Part shown: positions 35,045 to 44,363 of the stretch, in pieces | How the letters are laid out: every line of letters begins with the position of its first letter | Numbering within the stretch: position 1 is the first letter of the stretch | From: Anaerococcus octavius | GTDB taxonomy: Bacteria; Bacillota; Clostridia; Tissierellales; Peptoniphilaceae | Reading direction: 5' to 3' | Assembly (NCBI RefSeq): GCF_900445265.1 | Contig: NZ_UFTA01000002.1 | Location: 310,001-374,000, forward strand | DNA: 64,000 nucleotides | The notes under the pieces: generated by a model | Database searches by the model: none | What the model was told of the DNA's origin: nothing | Seen by the model: only the letters and a program-made list of their open reading frames with translations | Translations under genes and position numbers: made by a program

Positions 35045-35765
35045 GATGCAAGATGTGAAGCTAGATTTAGGTATGACAGCTTTTGAAAATATGTTTTTAA
35101 ATACCTATGTACAAATGGCAGATGGAGATAGTCTTAAAGTTTTTTTATTGGTCTATAAAGATGCCTACAATACTGGATATGTGGATACAAAAAAAATTCA
35201 AAAACAGCTATCATTTACAGAAGAAAAATTTAATGAATGCATAGATTTTTGGATAAATATGGGAGTTTTCAGAGAAAAAAGAGACACTTCAGGACAAAAT
35301 TTTATAGAAATAGTATCCCTTAGGCAAATGTATTATGGAGACAATAGCAAATCATCCAATGAAATCAACTTTGATAAAGCAGGCAGAAAGTCTATTATGT
35401 TTGATAATATCGAAAGAATCCTAGATAGGAGTCTGACTCCAGCAGATATCACTCGTATCCAAGAAACCCTTATGGACTATGACTCAGACCCAGAGTTAGT
35501 TACAGAAGCCTTTCGCCAAGGAAAAGCCAATGGAAATATGGATGTAAAATATGTCTTAGGCTACATAAAAACCTGGAGAGACCAGGGAATATTTACTCTA
35601 AATGATTTAAAAATGAAAGAAGAACGCCAAAAGTTGGCTAAAAAAAATTCACCAAGACAATATAGGAAAAGATCATCAAACAATGATGAAATAAAAAATT
35701 ATGCTCAAAAAGCACGTGAAGAGCGTTTTAGAAGAATGCTAGGGGAAGATAATAATGGAAACTAA
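35034..35765 (+). CDS. DnaD-like replication/primosome protein
   Basis: 243 residues. The N-terminal part (FLLVYKDAYNTGYVDTKKIQKQLSFTEEKFNECIDFWINMGVF) is a winged-helix-like DNA-binding domain; the C-terminal part (RSLTPADITRIQETLMDYDSDPELVTEAFRQGKANGNMDVKYVLGYIKTW) is the DnaB/DnaD helical domain, ending in a basic tail. By analogy with B. subtilis DnaD it would help load the replicative helicase. AAAAGG precedes ATG 35034. It overlaps the loader gene by 11 nt. Confidence 0.85.
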   Translation: MNFKMQDVKLDLGMTAFENMFLNTYVQMADGDSLKVFLLVYKDAYNTGYVDTKKIQKQLSFTEEKFNECIDFWINMGVFREKRDTSGQNFIEIVSLRQMYYGDNSKSSNEINFDKAGRKSIMFDNIERILDRSLTPADITRIQETLMDYDSDPELVTEAFRQGKANGNMDVKYVLGYIKTWRDQGIFTLNDLKMKEERQKLAKKNSPRQYRKRSSNNDEIKNYAQKAREERFRRMLGEDNNGN

Positions 35766-36723
35766 TAATAAAGTTACACATATTTTAGCCCAAAGACGTG
35801 AGCAAAATCTTATAGATCAAAAGAAAAGAATCAACGAAGTTTACAAAAAAATTCCATCTATGGAGTCTTTAGATAAAAATATAAGGGAATTAGGATATAT
35901 TATCATCCAAGACGGATTAAAGGGAGATGATACTGAAAAAAAAGAAAATGATCTTAAACAATTAAGAATAGAAAAAGCTAGAATTTTAGAAGCAAATGGA
36001 TTTGAGAAAGACTATATGGAAATCAGATACCATCATCCAATTTGCAAGGATACTGGTTTTGTCGGTACAAAAATGTGTTCTTGTCGTAAGCAGCTAATAA
36101 TTGATCAAAATTATAGTCAATCGAATATTAGAAGTCTAATATCTAGAGAAAACTTTAGAAATTTTGATGATTCTTTATTTTCAGATAATCCTTACAAAGA
36201 TTATCCAATAACTCCATACCAAAATATCCAGCACATAAAAAAATCCCTGTATGGATTTATAAATGATTTTGATAAGCAAAATAATAATTTATATATTTTT
36301 GGCGATGTAGGTCGTGGTAAGACTTACTTATTAAATTCTATTGCTAAGGAAATACTAGACCGCAATTATTCGGTTCTTTATATGACATCATCCAGACTTT
36401 TTAAATTTTTAAATGACTATAACTGGGCTTTTGAAGAAGCTCGTGCAAAACACCAAGAACAGTTTGATTTTATCTTAGAATGTGATTTACTAATAATAGA
36501 TGACCTAGGAAGTGAACCATCTAGCAAAAATGATTCTGCAAATTTATTTGAAGTCGTAAATAACAGAATGATTGCTGGCAAACCAATTATTTTTTCTACA
36601 AATTTTGATGAAACAATGCTTTCTGAAATGTATGGAGAGAGAATTTTTTCAAGAATAATTGGTAATAGTGAAGTTTATGAGATATTTGGTGAAGATTTGA
36701 GGCTGAAAACAAGAGAATTTTGA
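35755..36723 (+). CDS. DnaI/DnaC-type helicase loader ATPase
   Basis: 322 residues. An N-terminal region with a Cys/His cluster (HHPICKDTGFVGTKMCSCRKQ, about 94-115), as in B. subtilis DnaI's zinc-binding helicase-interaction domain, then an AAA+ core: Walker A GDVGRGKTYLLN (near 183), Walker B LLIIDDLGSE, sensor 1 IIFSTNFDE, arginine box SRIIGNSE. It loads DnaB onto DNA. Called dnaI-like; the symbol is left empty because dnaC and dnaI nomenclature differ. Confidence 0.88.
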   Translation: METNNKVTHILAQRREQNLIDQKKRINEVYKKIPSMESLDKNIRELGYIIIQDGLKGDDTEKKENDLKQLRIEKARILEANGFEKDYMEIRYHHPICKDTGFVGTKMCSCRKQLIIDQNYSQSNIRSLISRENFRNFDDSLFSDNPYKDYPITPYQNIQHIKKSLYGFINDFDKQNNNLYIFGDVGRGKTYLLNSIAKEILDRNYSVLYMTSSRLFKFLNDYNWAFEEARAKHQEQFDFILECDLLIIDDLGSEPSSKNDSANLFEVVNNRMIAGKPIIFSTNFDETMLSEMYGERIFSRIIGNSEVYEIFGEDLRLKTREF

Positions 36724-36730
36724 GGTAATT

Positions 36731-37402
36731 ATGCTAGTTGTAGATAAAAATCAGATGATAGCAATCGATAAATATGCCATAGAGCAGCTAAAGATACCAG
36801 CTCTTTGCCTAGTGGAAAGAGCAGCACTTGCAGTTATAAAAAATATTAATTTAGATATTAGAAAAACTTTTGCAATTGTTGCAGGCATTGGCAATAATGG
36901 AGCTGATGGACTTGCTGTTGCAAGAAACCTTTTAGCTAGGGATTATTATGTAGATACTTATATTATCGGTAATATAGATAAGGCCAGTGATGAGTTTATC
37001 CTAAACTATGAAGCTATCAAAAATCTTACCGAAAATATCTACATGGTAGATACCATAGCTGACTTAGAGTTTATGGAAGCAAATTTATCAAATGTTACTA
37101 CAATTATAGAAGGAATATTTGGCACTGGTCTTGATCGTACTATTTCTGGCACCTATGCTTATGTGATTTCCCTTATAAATAGTTCTTTAAAATATATTAT
37201 ATCTATAGATGTCCCATCAGGACTAGATTCTACAAGTGGAGATAGCTGGGGAGAGATAGTAGATTGTGACTTGATAGTATCTATGCAACTAATGAAACAA
37301 GGAGTTTTTGAAAGATCAATATACAAAAACAAATGCATTGTAGAAGATATTGGTATACCACAAAAAGCAATAAATCATATTTTAGATAAGATGGCAGACT
37401 AG
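36731..37402 (+). CDS. nnrE: NAD(P)H-hydrate epimerase (YjeF N-terminal domain only)
   Basis: 223 residues, only the YjeF_N epimerase half of the bifunctional NNR enzyme; the C-terminal ADP-dependent dehydratase domain is not attached and not seen in the window. Motifs: MIAIDKYAIEQLKIPALCLVERAA (start), AIVAGIGNNGADGLAVARNL (near 46), IIEGIFGTGLDR (near 126) and SIDVPSGLDSTSG (near 158). It repairs R/S NADHX epimers. It lies 7 nt downstream of the loader gene and ends in a terminator. Confidence 0.88.
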   Translation: MLVVDKNQMIAIDKYAIEQLKIPALCLVERAALAVIKNINLDIRKTFAIVAGIGNNGADGLAVARNLLARDYYVDTYIIGNIDKASDEFILNYEAIKNLTENIYMVDTIADLEFMEANLSNVTTIIEGIFGTGLDRTISGTYAYVISLINSSLKYIISIDVPSGLDSTSGDSWGEIVDCDLIVSMQLMKQGVFERSIYKNKCIVEDIGIPQKAINHILDKMAD

Positions 37403-37420
37403 CCATCTTTTATTTTTTAA
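37388..37420 (+). terminator. terminator of the replication-block operon
   Basis: An 8-bp stem (37388-37395 with 37402-37409) spans the nnrE stop codon, followed by a T-rich tract. Confidence 0.75.
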
Positions 37421-37463
37421 ATAAATGGATAAAATAAAATTAAATAAATTTTAAGGAGATATT

Positions 37464-37949
37464 ATGCAAAATCATAATGAAACAGAAGCAGAAATTCTTC
37501 AAACCATACTAGATAATGATTTGGGACTTGATGATGAAGAAATTGTAATGTTAATAAAAGATAGTCTTTCAAAAAGAGCAAAAAAAGAAAAAGAAGATTA
37601 TACCTTTGGGGCAAAAGCAGCAGATAAAATCGCAAAATTTGCTGGTTCTTGGACTTTTATAATAATTTTTATATTTTGCTTAGTAACTTGGATGATTATA
37701 AATACAAAATTGAAAAATAAGGCTTTTGATCCATATCCATTTATTTTATTAAACCTAGTCTTATCTTGTGTGGCCGCTATTCAAGCTCCACTAATAATGA
37801 TGAGCCAAAATCGCCAAGAAGAAAAAGATAGGCAAAGAGCCCAAGAAGATTATATAGTGAATTTAAAAACGGAAATAATTATAAGAGACATTCACAAACA
37901 CCTAGAGCAAATTGAAAAAAAACTTGATGATCAAAAAAATCTTGATTAA
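37464..37949 (+). CDS. DUF1003 family membrane protein
   Basis: 161 residues, cytosolic N-terminus then two membrane helices (about 57-78 and 88-108) separated by FDPYPFILLNLVLSCVAAIQAPLIMMSQNRQ, which is the DUF1003 signature. A conserved basic helical tail follows the second helix. Function unknown. ATG follows AAGGAG. Confidence 0.85.
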   Translation: MQNHNETEAEILQTILDNDLGLDDEEIVMLIKDSLSKRAKKEKEDYTFGAKAADKIAKFAGSWTFIIIFIFCLVTWMIINTKLKNKAFDPYPFILLNLVLSCVAAIQAPLIMMSQNRQEEKDRQRAQEDYIVNLKTEIIIRDIHKHLEQIEKKLDDQKNLD

Positions 37950-38010
37950 TATACTATTTTCACAATTTACTTGTATAATATAAAGTAAATCAAAAAAGTA
38001 GGTGAAATCA

Positions 38011-39303
38011 ATGAATAATGAAAAACTAGATACTAAAAAAATATTGATATCAGGATTTGCTCTTTTTGCCATTTTTTTTGGTGCGGGCAATCTTATCTTT
38101 CCTCCCTTTTTAGGAATGCATTCTGGAGATGGTTGGTTTGTATCATCCATGGGATTTAATTTATCTGATAGTTTATTGATTCTTTTAGGAATTTTGGCTG
38201 TCAGTAAGCGATCAGCAAATCTAAATGAGTTTGGTGTGAAAATAAGCAAAAATTTCGGATCGATTTTAAGCTTAATATGTATAACTTTAGTAGGTCCGCT
38301 TTTATCAATTCCAAGAACTGGTGCAACAACCTTTGAAGTAGGCATCTTGCCTTTTTATCCAAATTTTAATAAAGTACTATTTTCCTTTTTATTTTTTGCC
38401 CTAGTTTATGTTTTAACTATAAACGGATCAAAGGTTATAGATAGGGTTGGCAAATATTTGACTCCTATGCTTTTACTTATCCTAGCTTTTTTAATTATAA
38501 AAGGAATTACATATCCAGATGTAGCTTTAAAGTCTACTCCCGAAAACAAATTGTCCTTAGGATTTGTAGAAGGATATCAAACTATGGATTCTCTAGGGCC
38601 AGTTTTTACAACAGGTATTATTTTAAACGATTTTAGAAACAAAGGATTTAAAAAACAAGATGATTTGATAAGAGCTACAATTTATTCTGGACTTATAGCT
38701 GTTTTAGGTCTAGTAATTGTTTATACTGGTCTAACATTTATAGGAGCAAAATCAATTGCTTATGCTGATACTTCTATAACTAGGACGGATTTATTTATTA
38801 CTATTGCAGAAAATCTTTTAGGAAGAAATTTACAAGCTGCCTTAAGCCTTGTTGTAGGATTTGCTTGTCTTTCTACAGCTATTGGACTTTTATCTGCTTT
38901 TGCAACAAATTTTGCAGAAAAGTCTGATAGATTTTCCTATAAATTTTATGTAAGATTGGGTGTTATTATAAGCTTTATATTATCAATATTGGGAGTAGAA
39001 AAAATAATGGAAATATCAATACCTATTTTGCTATTTATTTATCCTATAGTAATTAGCCTTTATATTTTAAATCTTATTGATAGGGATAGTATAGATCCAA
39101 TTCTCTATAAAATTGTCGTCACAGCAGTTGGTTTTGTTAGCCTTGCTGATAGTATCAAAGCTATAGGCTTTGAGGATAATTTTTATGTAAATGCTATGGC
39201 AAAACTACCTCTTCAAGAATCTGGCTTTGGTTTTGTATTTGCTTTTATAGTTAGTTTTTTAATAGCATTAATTATTGCGAAAAGTAAAAAGGGGATTGAA
39301 TAA
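38011..39303 (+). CDS. brnQ: branched-chain amino acid transporter BrnQ (LIV-II)
   Basis: 430 residues, twelve predicted helices. GFALFAIFFGAGNLIFPPFLGMHSGD is the BrnQ N-terminal signature and ARTGATTFEVGILP (present as PRTGATTFEVG) also fits. Sodium- or proton-coupled import of Leu/Ile/Val. A GTG opens the frame at 38002, but AGGTGA precedes ATG 38011. Its last codons carry the -35 element of the serS leader promoter, so transcription of the two overlaps at the boundary. Confidence 0.95.
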   Translation: MNNEKLDTKKILISGFALFAIFFGAGNLIFPPFLGMHSGDGWFVSSMGFNLSDSLLILLGILAVSKRSANLNEFGVKISKNFGSILSLICITLVGPLLSIPRTGATTFEVGILPFYPNFNKVLFSFLFFALVYVLTINGSKVIDRVGKYLTPMLLLILAFLIIKGITYPDVALKSTPENKLSLGFVEGYQTMDSLGPVFTTGIILNDFRNKGFKKQDDLIRATIYSGLIAVLGLVIVYTGLTFIGAKSIAYADTSITRTDLFITIAENLLGRNLQAALSLVVGFACLSTAIGLLSAFATNFAEKSDRFSYKFYVRLGVIISFILSILGVEKIMEISIPILLFIYPIVISLYILNLIDRDSIDPILYKIVVTAVGFVSLADSIKAIGFEDNFYVNAMAKLPLQESGFGFVFAFIVSFLIALIIAKSKKGIE

Positions 39304-39324
39304 AATATAGTTTCATTGTATACT
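39296..39324 (+). promoter_or_regulatory. promoter of the serS T-box leader
   Basis: TTGAAT (39296-39301), 17-nt spacer, TATACT (39319-39324). It overlaps the brnQ stop codon. Confidence 0.75.
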
Positions 39325-39334
39325 ATTATTAATT

Positions 39335-39524
39335 GAATATGAGCGATAATAAGACATAGTAACTATTATGAAGTCTTTAGAGAGAAGATGGCTGGTGAAA
39401 ATCTTTGGCAGATGATAGTGAATCTACCTTTAGCTTTTTTTAATATGAGTATGTTATACATAAAAATTGGGTGGCACCACGAGACCTTCGTCCCATGTAG
39501 GATGATGGTCTTTTTTTATGCGAA
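39335..39524 (+). promoter_or_regulatory. T-box leader riboswitch, specifier TCT (Ser)
   Basis: T-box sequence GGGTGGCACCACG (39469-39481) with an overlapping terminator stem (39483-39493 with about 39500-39511) and seven T. Stem I contains the specifier loop GAA-TCT-A followed by CCTTTAG; TCT is a serine codon, agreeing with the downstream serS. The leader fills the gap 39304-39536. Confidence 0.92.
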
Positions 39525-39536
39525 AAAGGAGAAAAA

Positions 39537-40826
39537 ATGATAGATATAAAATTAGTTAGAGAAAACCCTGAGCTTGTAAAAGAAAATATCAAAAAGAAAT
39601 TTCAAGAAGAAAAACTACACTTAGTTGATGAAGTCCTAGAACTAGATGAAAAGGGCAGAGCTTTTAAAACTGAGGGAGATAACCTAAGAGCAGAAAGAAA
39701 TAAAGTTTCAAAAGAAATAGGTGCTTTAATGGGACAAGGTAAAAAAGACCTAGCAGAAGAAGCAAAAGCGCATGTAGGTGAAATAAACGATAGACTTGCT
39801 CATATAGAAGAAGAAACTAAAAAATTCGAAGATGAGATCAAAACTAGAATGCAAAAAATTCCACAAATCATCGATGACTCTGTACCAATAGGCAAAGATG
39901 ATAGCGAAAATGTGGAAAATGATAAATACGGTGAACCGGTAGTTCCAGACTATGAGGTACCATACCACATAGATATTATGGAAAGTTTTGATGGTATAGA
40001 ACTAGATGCGGCTAGAGAAACATCAGGATCTGGTTTTTACTATCTAAAAGGCGATATAGCAAGACTACACTCAGCTATTCTTTCATATGCAAGAGATTTT
40101 ATGATTGACCGTGGATACACATATTATATACCTCCATTTATGATAAGAAGTGAAGTTGTAACAGGAGTTATGAGCTTCGAAGAAATGGAAAATATGATGT
40201 ATAAAATTGAGGGAGAAGATTTATATCTAATAGGTACATCAGAACACTCAATGATTGGTAAATTTATTAATACAATCAATGATGAAGAAGATATGCCACT
40301 AAAAATGACTAGCTACTCACCATGCTTTAGAAAAGAAGTGGGAGCTCACGGTATAGAAGAACGTGGAGTATATCGTATCCACCAATTTGAAAAACAAGAA
40401 ATGGTTATAATTTGTAAACCAGAAGAATCAAAAGAATTTTACAACGAATTATGGAATAACACGGTAGATTTCTTTAGAAGTCTAGAAATACCGGTAAGAA
40501 CATTAGAATGTTGTTCAGGTGATTTAGCAGATTTAAAAGTAAAATCTTGCGATGTAGAAGCATGGAGCCCACGCCAACAAAAATACTTTGAAGTAGGATC
40601 TTGCTCAAACCTAGGTGATGCTCAAGCAAGAAGACTAGGAATCAAATTGCGTGGAGAAGATGGCACATACTTTGCTCACACATTAAATAATACAGTAGTA
40701 GCTCCACCAAGAATGTTAATAGCGTTTTTAGAGAACCTACTACAAGCAGATGGCACAGTAAAAATACCAGAACCACTTAGAATGTATATGGGTGGTAAAG
40801 AAAAATTAGAGCCTGTTGAAAAATAA
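39537..40826 (+). CDS. serS: seryl-tRNA synthetase
   Basis: 429 residues. N-terminal coiled-coil tRNA-binding arm (about 25-100, rich in K/E), then the class II core: TSEHSMIGKF (motif near 230), FRKEVGAHG...GVYRIHQFEKQE (motif 2 near 265-285), and VEAWSPRQQKYFEVGSCSNLGDAQARR (motif 3 region, near 335-360). Length is normal. AAAAAGGAG precedes ATG. It is regulated by the Ser T-box upstream. Confidence 0.98.
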   Translation: MIDIKLVRENPELVKENIKKKFQEEKLHLVDEVLELDEKGRAFKTEGDNLRAERNKVSKEIGALMGQGKKDLAEEAKAHVGEINDRLAHIEEETKKFEDEIKTRMQKIPQIIDDSVPIGKDDSENVENDKYGEPVVPDYEVPYHIDIMESFDGIELDAARETSGSGFYYLKGDIARLHSAILSYARDFMIDRGYTYYIPPFMIRSEVVTGVMSFEEMENMMYKIEGEDLYLIGTSEHSMIGKFINTINDEEDMPLKMTSYSPCFRKEVGAHGIEERGVYRIHQFEKQEMVIICKPEESKEFYNELWNNTVDFFRSLEIPVRTLECCSGDLADLKVKSCDVEAWSPRQQKYFEVGSCSNLGDAQARRLGIKLRGEDGTYFAHTLNNTVVAPPRMLIAFLENLLQADGTVKIPEPLRMYMGGKEKLEPVEK

Positions 40827-40838
40827 ATATAATTATTT

Positions 40839-40869
40839 AGCCAGCATAGTAAATATGCTGGCTTTTTTA
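40839..40869 (+). terminator. terminator of serS
   Basis: A perfect 10-bp stem (40839-40848 with 40854-40863) followed by a T run. Confidence 0.9.
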
Positions 40870-40890
40870 TAGAAAGATAAGGAGTGAAAT

Positions 40891-40952
40891 GTAAAACAAA
40901 CTTGACATTTTACTATTTAAATATTACAATGAAAATGTAAAACGTGTTTTAC
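40891..40952 (+). promoter_or_regulatory. promoter and operators of the XRE gene
   Basis: TTGACA (40902-40907), 17-nt spacer, TACAAT (40925-40930). A 16-bp palindrome GTAAAACGTGTTTTAC lies at 40937-40952, and further GTAAAA half-sites (40891 and the reverse form at 40908-40913) bracket the -35. This is the layout of an autorepressed HTH regulator. Confidence 0.7.
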
Positions 40953-40988
40953 TTTTTTGGGGGTGGAGTATTTATATGGAGAAAGTTT

Positions 40989-41177
40989 ATGAAAAATAAT
41001 ATTAAAAATCTCAGAAAGGAGAAGGGACTCAGGCAGGAAGACTTAGCAGAAATATTAGAAGTATCAAGGCAGACTATAATTGCCATAGAAAATGACAAGT
41101 ATGATCCATCGTTGGAACTGGCTTTAAAAATTTCTGATTATTTTGCTATGAAAGTAAATGATATATTTAAATTATAG
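40989..41177 (+). CDS. XRE family transcriptional regulator
   Basis: 62 residues: a bare helix-turn-helix (IKNLRKEKGLRQEDLAEILEVSRQTIIAIENDKYDPSLELALKISDYF), of the type often paired with a small membrane protein. The longer frame from 40944 lies inside the operator region; ATG 40989 follows GGAG. It probably binds the GTAAAAC repeats upstream and represses itself plus the next gene (11 nt downstream). Confidence 0.9.
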   Translation: MKNNIKNLRKEKGLRQEDLAEILEVSRQTIIAIENDKYDPSLELALKISDYFAMKVNDIFKL

Positions 41178-41188
41178 GAGTAAAATTT

Positions 41189-41488
41189 ATGAGAAAAATG
41201 GATGAAATGGAAATGCAACACAACCTATTTGCTATAAGGTCTGCCTATGCATTTACCTTAATATTTGAAATAATTTACCTAATCTATCTAGGAATAAACC
41301 AAGGATTTACAGCTGTAACAGATAATATAGTTTTCTTCTTAGTTTTAGGTCAGAGTATTGTTTATTGTATATCTCACCTTTTATTTAGAAATAAGGTGGG
41401 AGATGAAGGTGCTAGGATAAATATAGTGGATATTATGGGTCTTGTATTTGTAGTATTAATTCTAGGTTTTATTTTAATAAATAAATAA
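41189..41488 (+). CDS. small membrane protein cotranscribed with XRE regulator
   Basis: 99 residues with three predicted helices (about 17-37, 43-62, 77-96) and an N-terminus rich in Met/Glu (MRKMDEMEMQHN). Not recognised. ATG 41189 follows AGGAG, 11 nt after the XRE gene. XRE-plus-small-membrane-protein pairs are common in Firmicutes, usually without assigned function; membrane-linked sensing through the regulator is one guess. A terminator closes the pair. Confidence 0.7.
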   Translation: MRKMDEMEMQHNLFAIRSAYAFTLIFEIIYLIYLGINQGFTAVTDNIVFFLVLGQSIVYCISHLLFRNKVGDEGARINIVDIMGLVFVVLILGFILINK

Positions 41489-41489
41489 A

Positions 41490-41516
41490 AAATCCCGGTT
41501 TACCCGGGATTTCTTA
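41490..41516 (+). terminator. terminator of the XRE/membrane-protein operon
   Basis: A 9-bp GC-rich stem (41490-41498 with 41504-41512) followed by a short T-rich stretch. The next 200 nt to 41715 are AT-rich and I see nothing named in them. Confidence 0.75.
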
Positions 41517-41715
41517 ATTTAGATATTAGTTATTATAATTTTTTAATTTTACTTTTATTAAAGTACTATTCGCAGTAACTATAATCTGGACATCCTATCT
41601 TTGATTATTAGCAGGTATTTTCTTTATTAGAATTATGATTATTTTTTCTGAATTTGTACTTTGAATAAAGTATATTATTTTGCCTATATCTTTCTACATG
41701 TTTAGGATATCTATT

Positions 41716-43575
41716 CTAGTCTCTAACCTTATTTACATTAAGGATTTTTCTCATTATTAGTTTTGCAAAATCATCTGAACCTTCTTTATTAGGGTGGGTT
41801 CTGTCTGGTGCTAGTAGATCTGGCTTATCTTTTATAAAGCCTCTCCAGTCTACCAAATGAGCTTTTTCGTTATTTTCTGTAAACTCTAATAAGGATTTAT
41901 TTACATAATCCATATAAGATTGGGTGTGGGATGTGTTTACAAAGTAAACATCACGACCATCTGCTATTTCCATTATTTTATTTAAATCTTCTTCATTGGC
42001 AGAACCGTTAGAACCTAAAGATATTAAAACGACATCGCCTAACCCATAATTATTTTTGATTTGTGATAGGATTTCAGGTCCAGAAACCATATCTCTACCT
42101 ACTTTTCCATCTAGGTAAAAGTTTGGTGTGTATTTCCTTATATAGGAATCTGCATTTATAATTACAGAATCACCTACGGCTGTTATATTTATATTTTTTA
42201 GATACTCTAGCTCTTTTTCTGTAAAGTTAAAATTATTGTAGGCTTTTTGCTTAAAGTTTTTATCTAATTGCTTTGTTTGGGGAATCTTATTTGAGCTTTG
42301 ATTTTCTTTTTCCTTGCTTTTATTATTCTTGTTCTTTGATTTTGAAGATTTATTTTTAGCAATCATTTCCTTATTGGCTTGGTCAATTTTTGCTTGATTT
42401 GTTTCAATATCTTTTCTAAGATTATTTATTTCTTTATCCTTACTATTACCTAGTACTACTGATGTTATAGTTAGAATAACAAAAATAATTATTGCCGTTA
42501 ACTGAATATATTTTCTTATTTTTTTTACCTTTAAAATTTGATAGGTAATTTCTGATAAAATTATTACAGTTAAAAATTGTAATAATAAGTTCAAAAATAT
42601 ATTATCCATCAAACTAGGAAAGAAGTATAGGGCAAATATTTGCACTATATATTGCCATAGATATAGGTAAAAGGATCTATCACCTATATATAAAATAGAT
42701 TTATAAAAAATATTATGTTTTTTTACATCATATCTATTAGCATCTTCAAAATTATATAAAAATGTAATCAATACTCCTACTAGAATTGTATAAAAGATAA
42801 AGAATAAATGGTAGGATGATATATTCTTTCCGTCTATTAGGAAAAATGGAATTACAGTCAATAGTCCTAATATTGCTAATATAATTCTAGGATCTATTTT
42901 TAAATCAATAGCTTTTTTATCAATTTTTTCATTTATTAAAAATGCTAAGATTCCAAGACCAAAGGCAGAAAATCTGGTACTTATATCATAGTATATCCTA
43001 GTGATATCTTTATCTGACCTAGCTAAAACCAATATTAGTATAAAACTAATTATGGTCATTAAACCAAAGACAACAATTCTCTTGTTATTTTTTTTAGGAT
43101 TTGCTAAGTATTGATCAATTAGTAAAAATATAGCTATAAATTGCATATAAAGCGATACATACCACATATGCAAAAACATATTAAAATTGCCTAATTGGTT
43201 AAAATAATCATCTCCTACTACAATGCGTCTAATATTTTCAAAATTTAAGGCAACTGGTAGGGTAGATTTAATACTATCATCAAAAATATTTCTAGCAAAT
43301 TTAAATGAAAATATCAAAGAAATTGCCATTATTAGGTAAACTGGACTTAGTATATTTCTAAATTTTTTCCTAAGTTTTGTAAATGTATCGACTTGCCTGT
43401 TGCTTGCTGTTCTAACGGTTAAAAAACCTGATAGAACTAAAAATATAATTACTGCAAGATAACCACCTGGCACAAAATGTGAATAGGTGTGAAAGAGCGA
43501 TACAGCAAAAAATGCTACAGCCCTTAGTATATTCAGATAATCATATCTTTTATTTAAAGTTTTTCTTTTGCTCAT
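41716..43575 (-). CDS. OatA-like acyltransferase (acyltransferase-3 plus SGNH domain)
   Basis: 619 residues. The N-terminal ~370 residues form an acyltransferase-3 membrane domain (LRAVAFFAVSLFHTYSHFVPGGYLAVIIFLVLSGFL: catalytic His of the RxxAxxxVxxxH-like pattern in a diverged form) with about ten helices. A Lys/Asn/Ser-rich linker (about 400-440) leads to an extracellular SGNH hydrolase-like domain with VGDSVII (block I), SLGSNG and DRTHPNKEG (block V). OatA homologues O-acetylate peptidoglycan MurNAc and confer lysozyme resistance, but other cell-envelope glycans are possible. GAGGTGG precedes ATG 43575. Monocistronic. Confidence 0.82.
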   Translation of the reverse strand: MSKRKTLNKRYDYLNILRAVAFFAVSLFHTYSHFVPGGYLAVIIFLVLSGFLTVRTASNRQVDTFTKLRKKFRNILSPVYLIMAISLIFSFKFARNIFDDSIKSTLPVALNFENIRRIVVGDDYFNQLGNFNMFLHMWYVSLYMQFIAIFLLIDQYLANPKKNNKRIVVFGLMTIISFILILVLARSDKDITRIYYDISTRFSAFGLGILAFLINEKIDKKAIDLKIDPRIILAILGLLTVIPFFLIDGKNISSYHLFFIFYTILVGVLITFLYNFEDANRYDVKKHNIFYKSILYIGDRSFYLYLWQYIVQIFALYFFPSLMDNIFLNLLLQFLTVIILSEITYQILKVKKIRKYIQLTAIIIFVILTITSVVLGNSKDKEINNLRKDIETNQAKIDQANKEMIAKNKSSKSKNKNNKSKEKENQSSNKIPQTKQLDKNFKQKAYNNFNFTEKELEYLKNINITAVGDSVIINADSYIRKYTPNFYLDGKVGRDMVSGPEILSQIKNNYGLGDVVLISLGSNGSANEEDLNKIMEIADGRDVYFVNTSHTQSYMDYVNKSLLEFTENNEKAHLVDWRGFIKDKPDLLAPDRTHPNKEGSDDFAKLIMRKILNVNKVRD

Positions 43576-43647
43576 AAAAATCCACCTCGTTAACGAATTA
43601 ATTATAACAAAGGTGGTGTTAAAGTATTATTAAGAAATTTTGTAATT

Positions 43648-44340
43648 TTAAAACTTTAGCTCGAAATCTGATTTTTTTATAGATTCATAGGCCAATATAT
43701 CCATGGCATCTATAACATAATCATATGAAGTGATATCATCTATCATTGATAGTTCAGTGCAAGCTAGTATAATTGCATCAACCTTTGTATCTTTTAAATC
43801 TTCTAGCATCTCTAAAAATTCAGGATAAGATGTTTCGTTTGTTTCTTTTATTTTGTATATGGTATCCATAGTAAAGTTTTTAATATTTTCATCCATTTCT
43901 ATTATGTTGATTCCAATATCTTTGGAATATTTTTCATAGATATCACAATTTGCTGTAGCAAGTGTTCCTAAAACTGCAATATTCTTTGCATTTTTATTTT
44001 TGCAATATAGCAAGGTTTCTTCTACCATATTTATAATATTTACACTTGTATAGTCTTTAAAAGTATCATAATAATAGTGCATAGTATTACAGGGGATAGC
44101 TATATTATCAACTCCTTGCTTTTCTAAATTTTCTAAGTCTTCTTTTATTTTATTAAGTAATATATCCTCGTCATCTCCAGTAATTATAGCTTTTGTTCTA
44201 TCTGGAATTTGAGGATCTGAAAGTATAATTGTAGGTATATGGTCCTGGTCCTTATTAGCTTTTGTATTTTTTACCAATTTTTTATAAAAAATAGCTGTAC
44301 ACAAGGGCCCCATACCACCTAATACGCCTAATTTTTTCAT
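43648..44340 (-). CDS. aspartate/glutamate racemase family protein
   Basis: 230 residues. KKLGVLGGMGPLCTAIFYKKLV at the N-terminus is the Asp/Glu racemase signature; catalytic cysteines are in PCNT (near residue 82) and ACTEL (near 193). PLP-independent interconversion of L- and D-Asp or Glu. Closer to RacX/RacD than to MurI by its GGMGP start. It is transcribed away from an ATP-grasp ligase gene with overlapping promoter elements. That arrangement parallels the racemase/D-aspartate-ligase pair of Enterococcus faecium. Confidence 0.88.
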   Translation of the reverse strand: MKKLGVLGGMGPLCTAIFYKKLVKNTKANKDQDHIPTIILSDPQIPDRTKAIITGDDEDILLNKIKEDLENLEKQGVDNIAIPCNTMHYYYDTFKDYTSVNIINMVEETLLYCKNKNAKNIAVLGTLATANCDIYEKYSKDIGINIIEMDENIKNFTMDTIYKIKETNETSYPEFLEMLEDLKDTKVDAIILACTELSMIDDITSYDYVIDAMDILAYESIKKSDFELKF

Positions 44341-44363
44341 AAAATGCTCCTTATCTATAGGAT

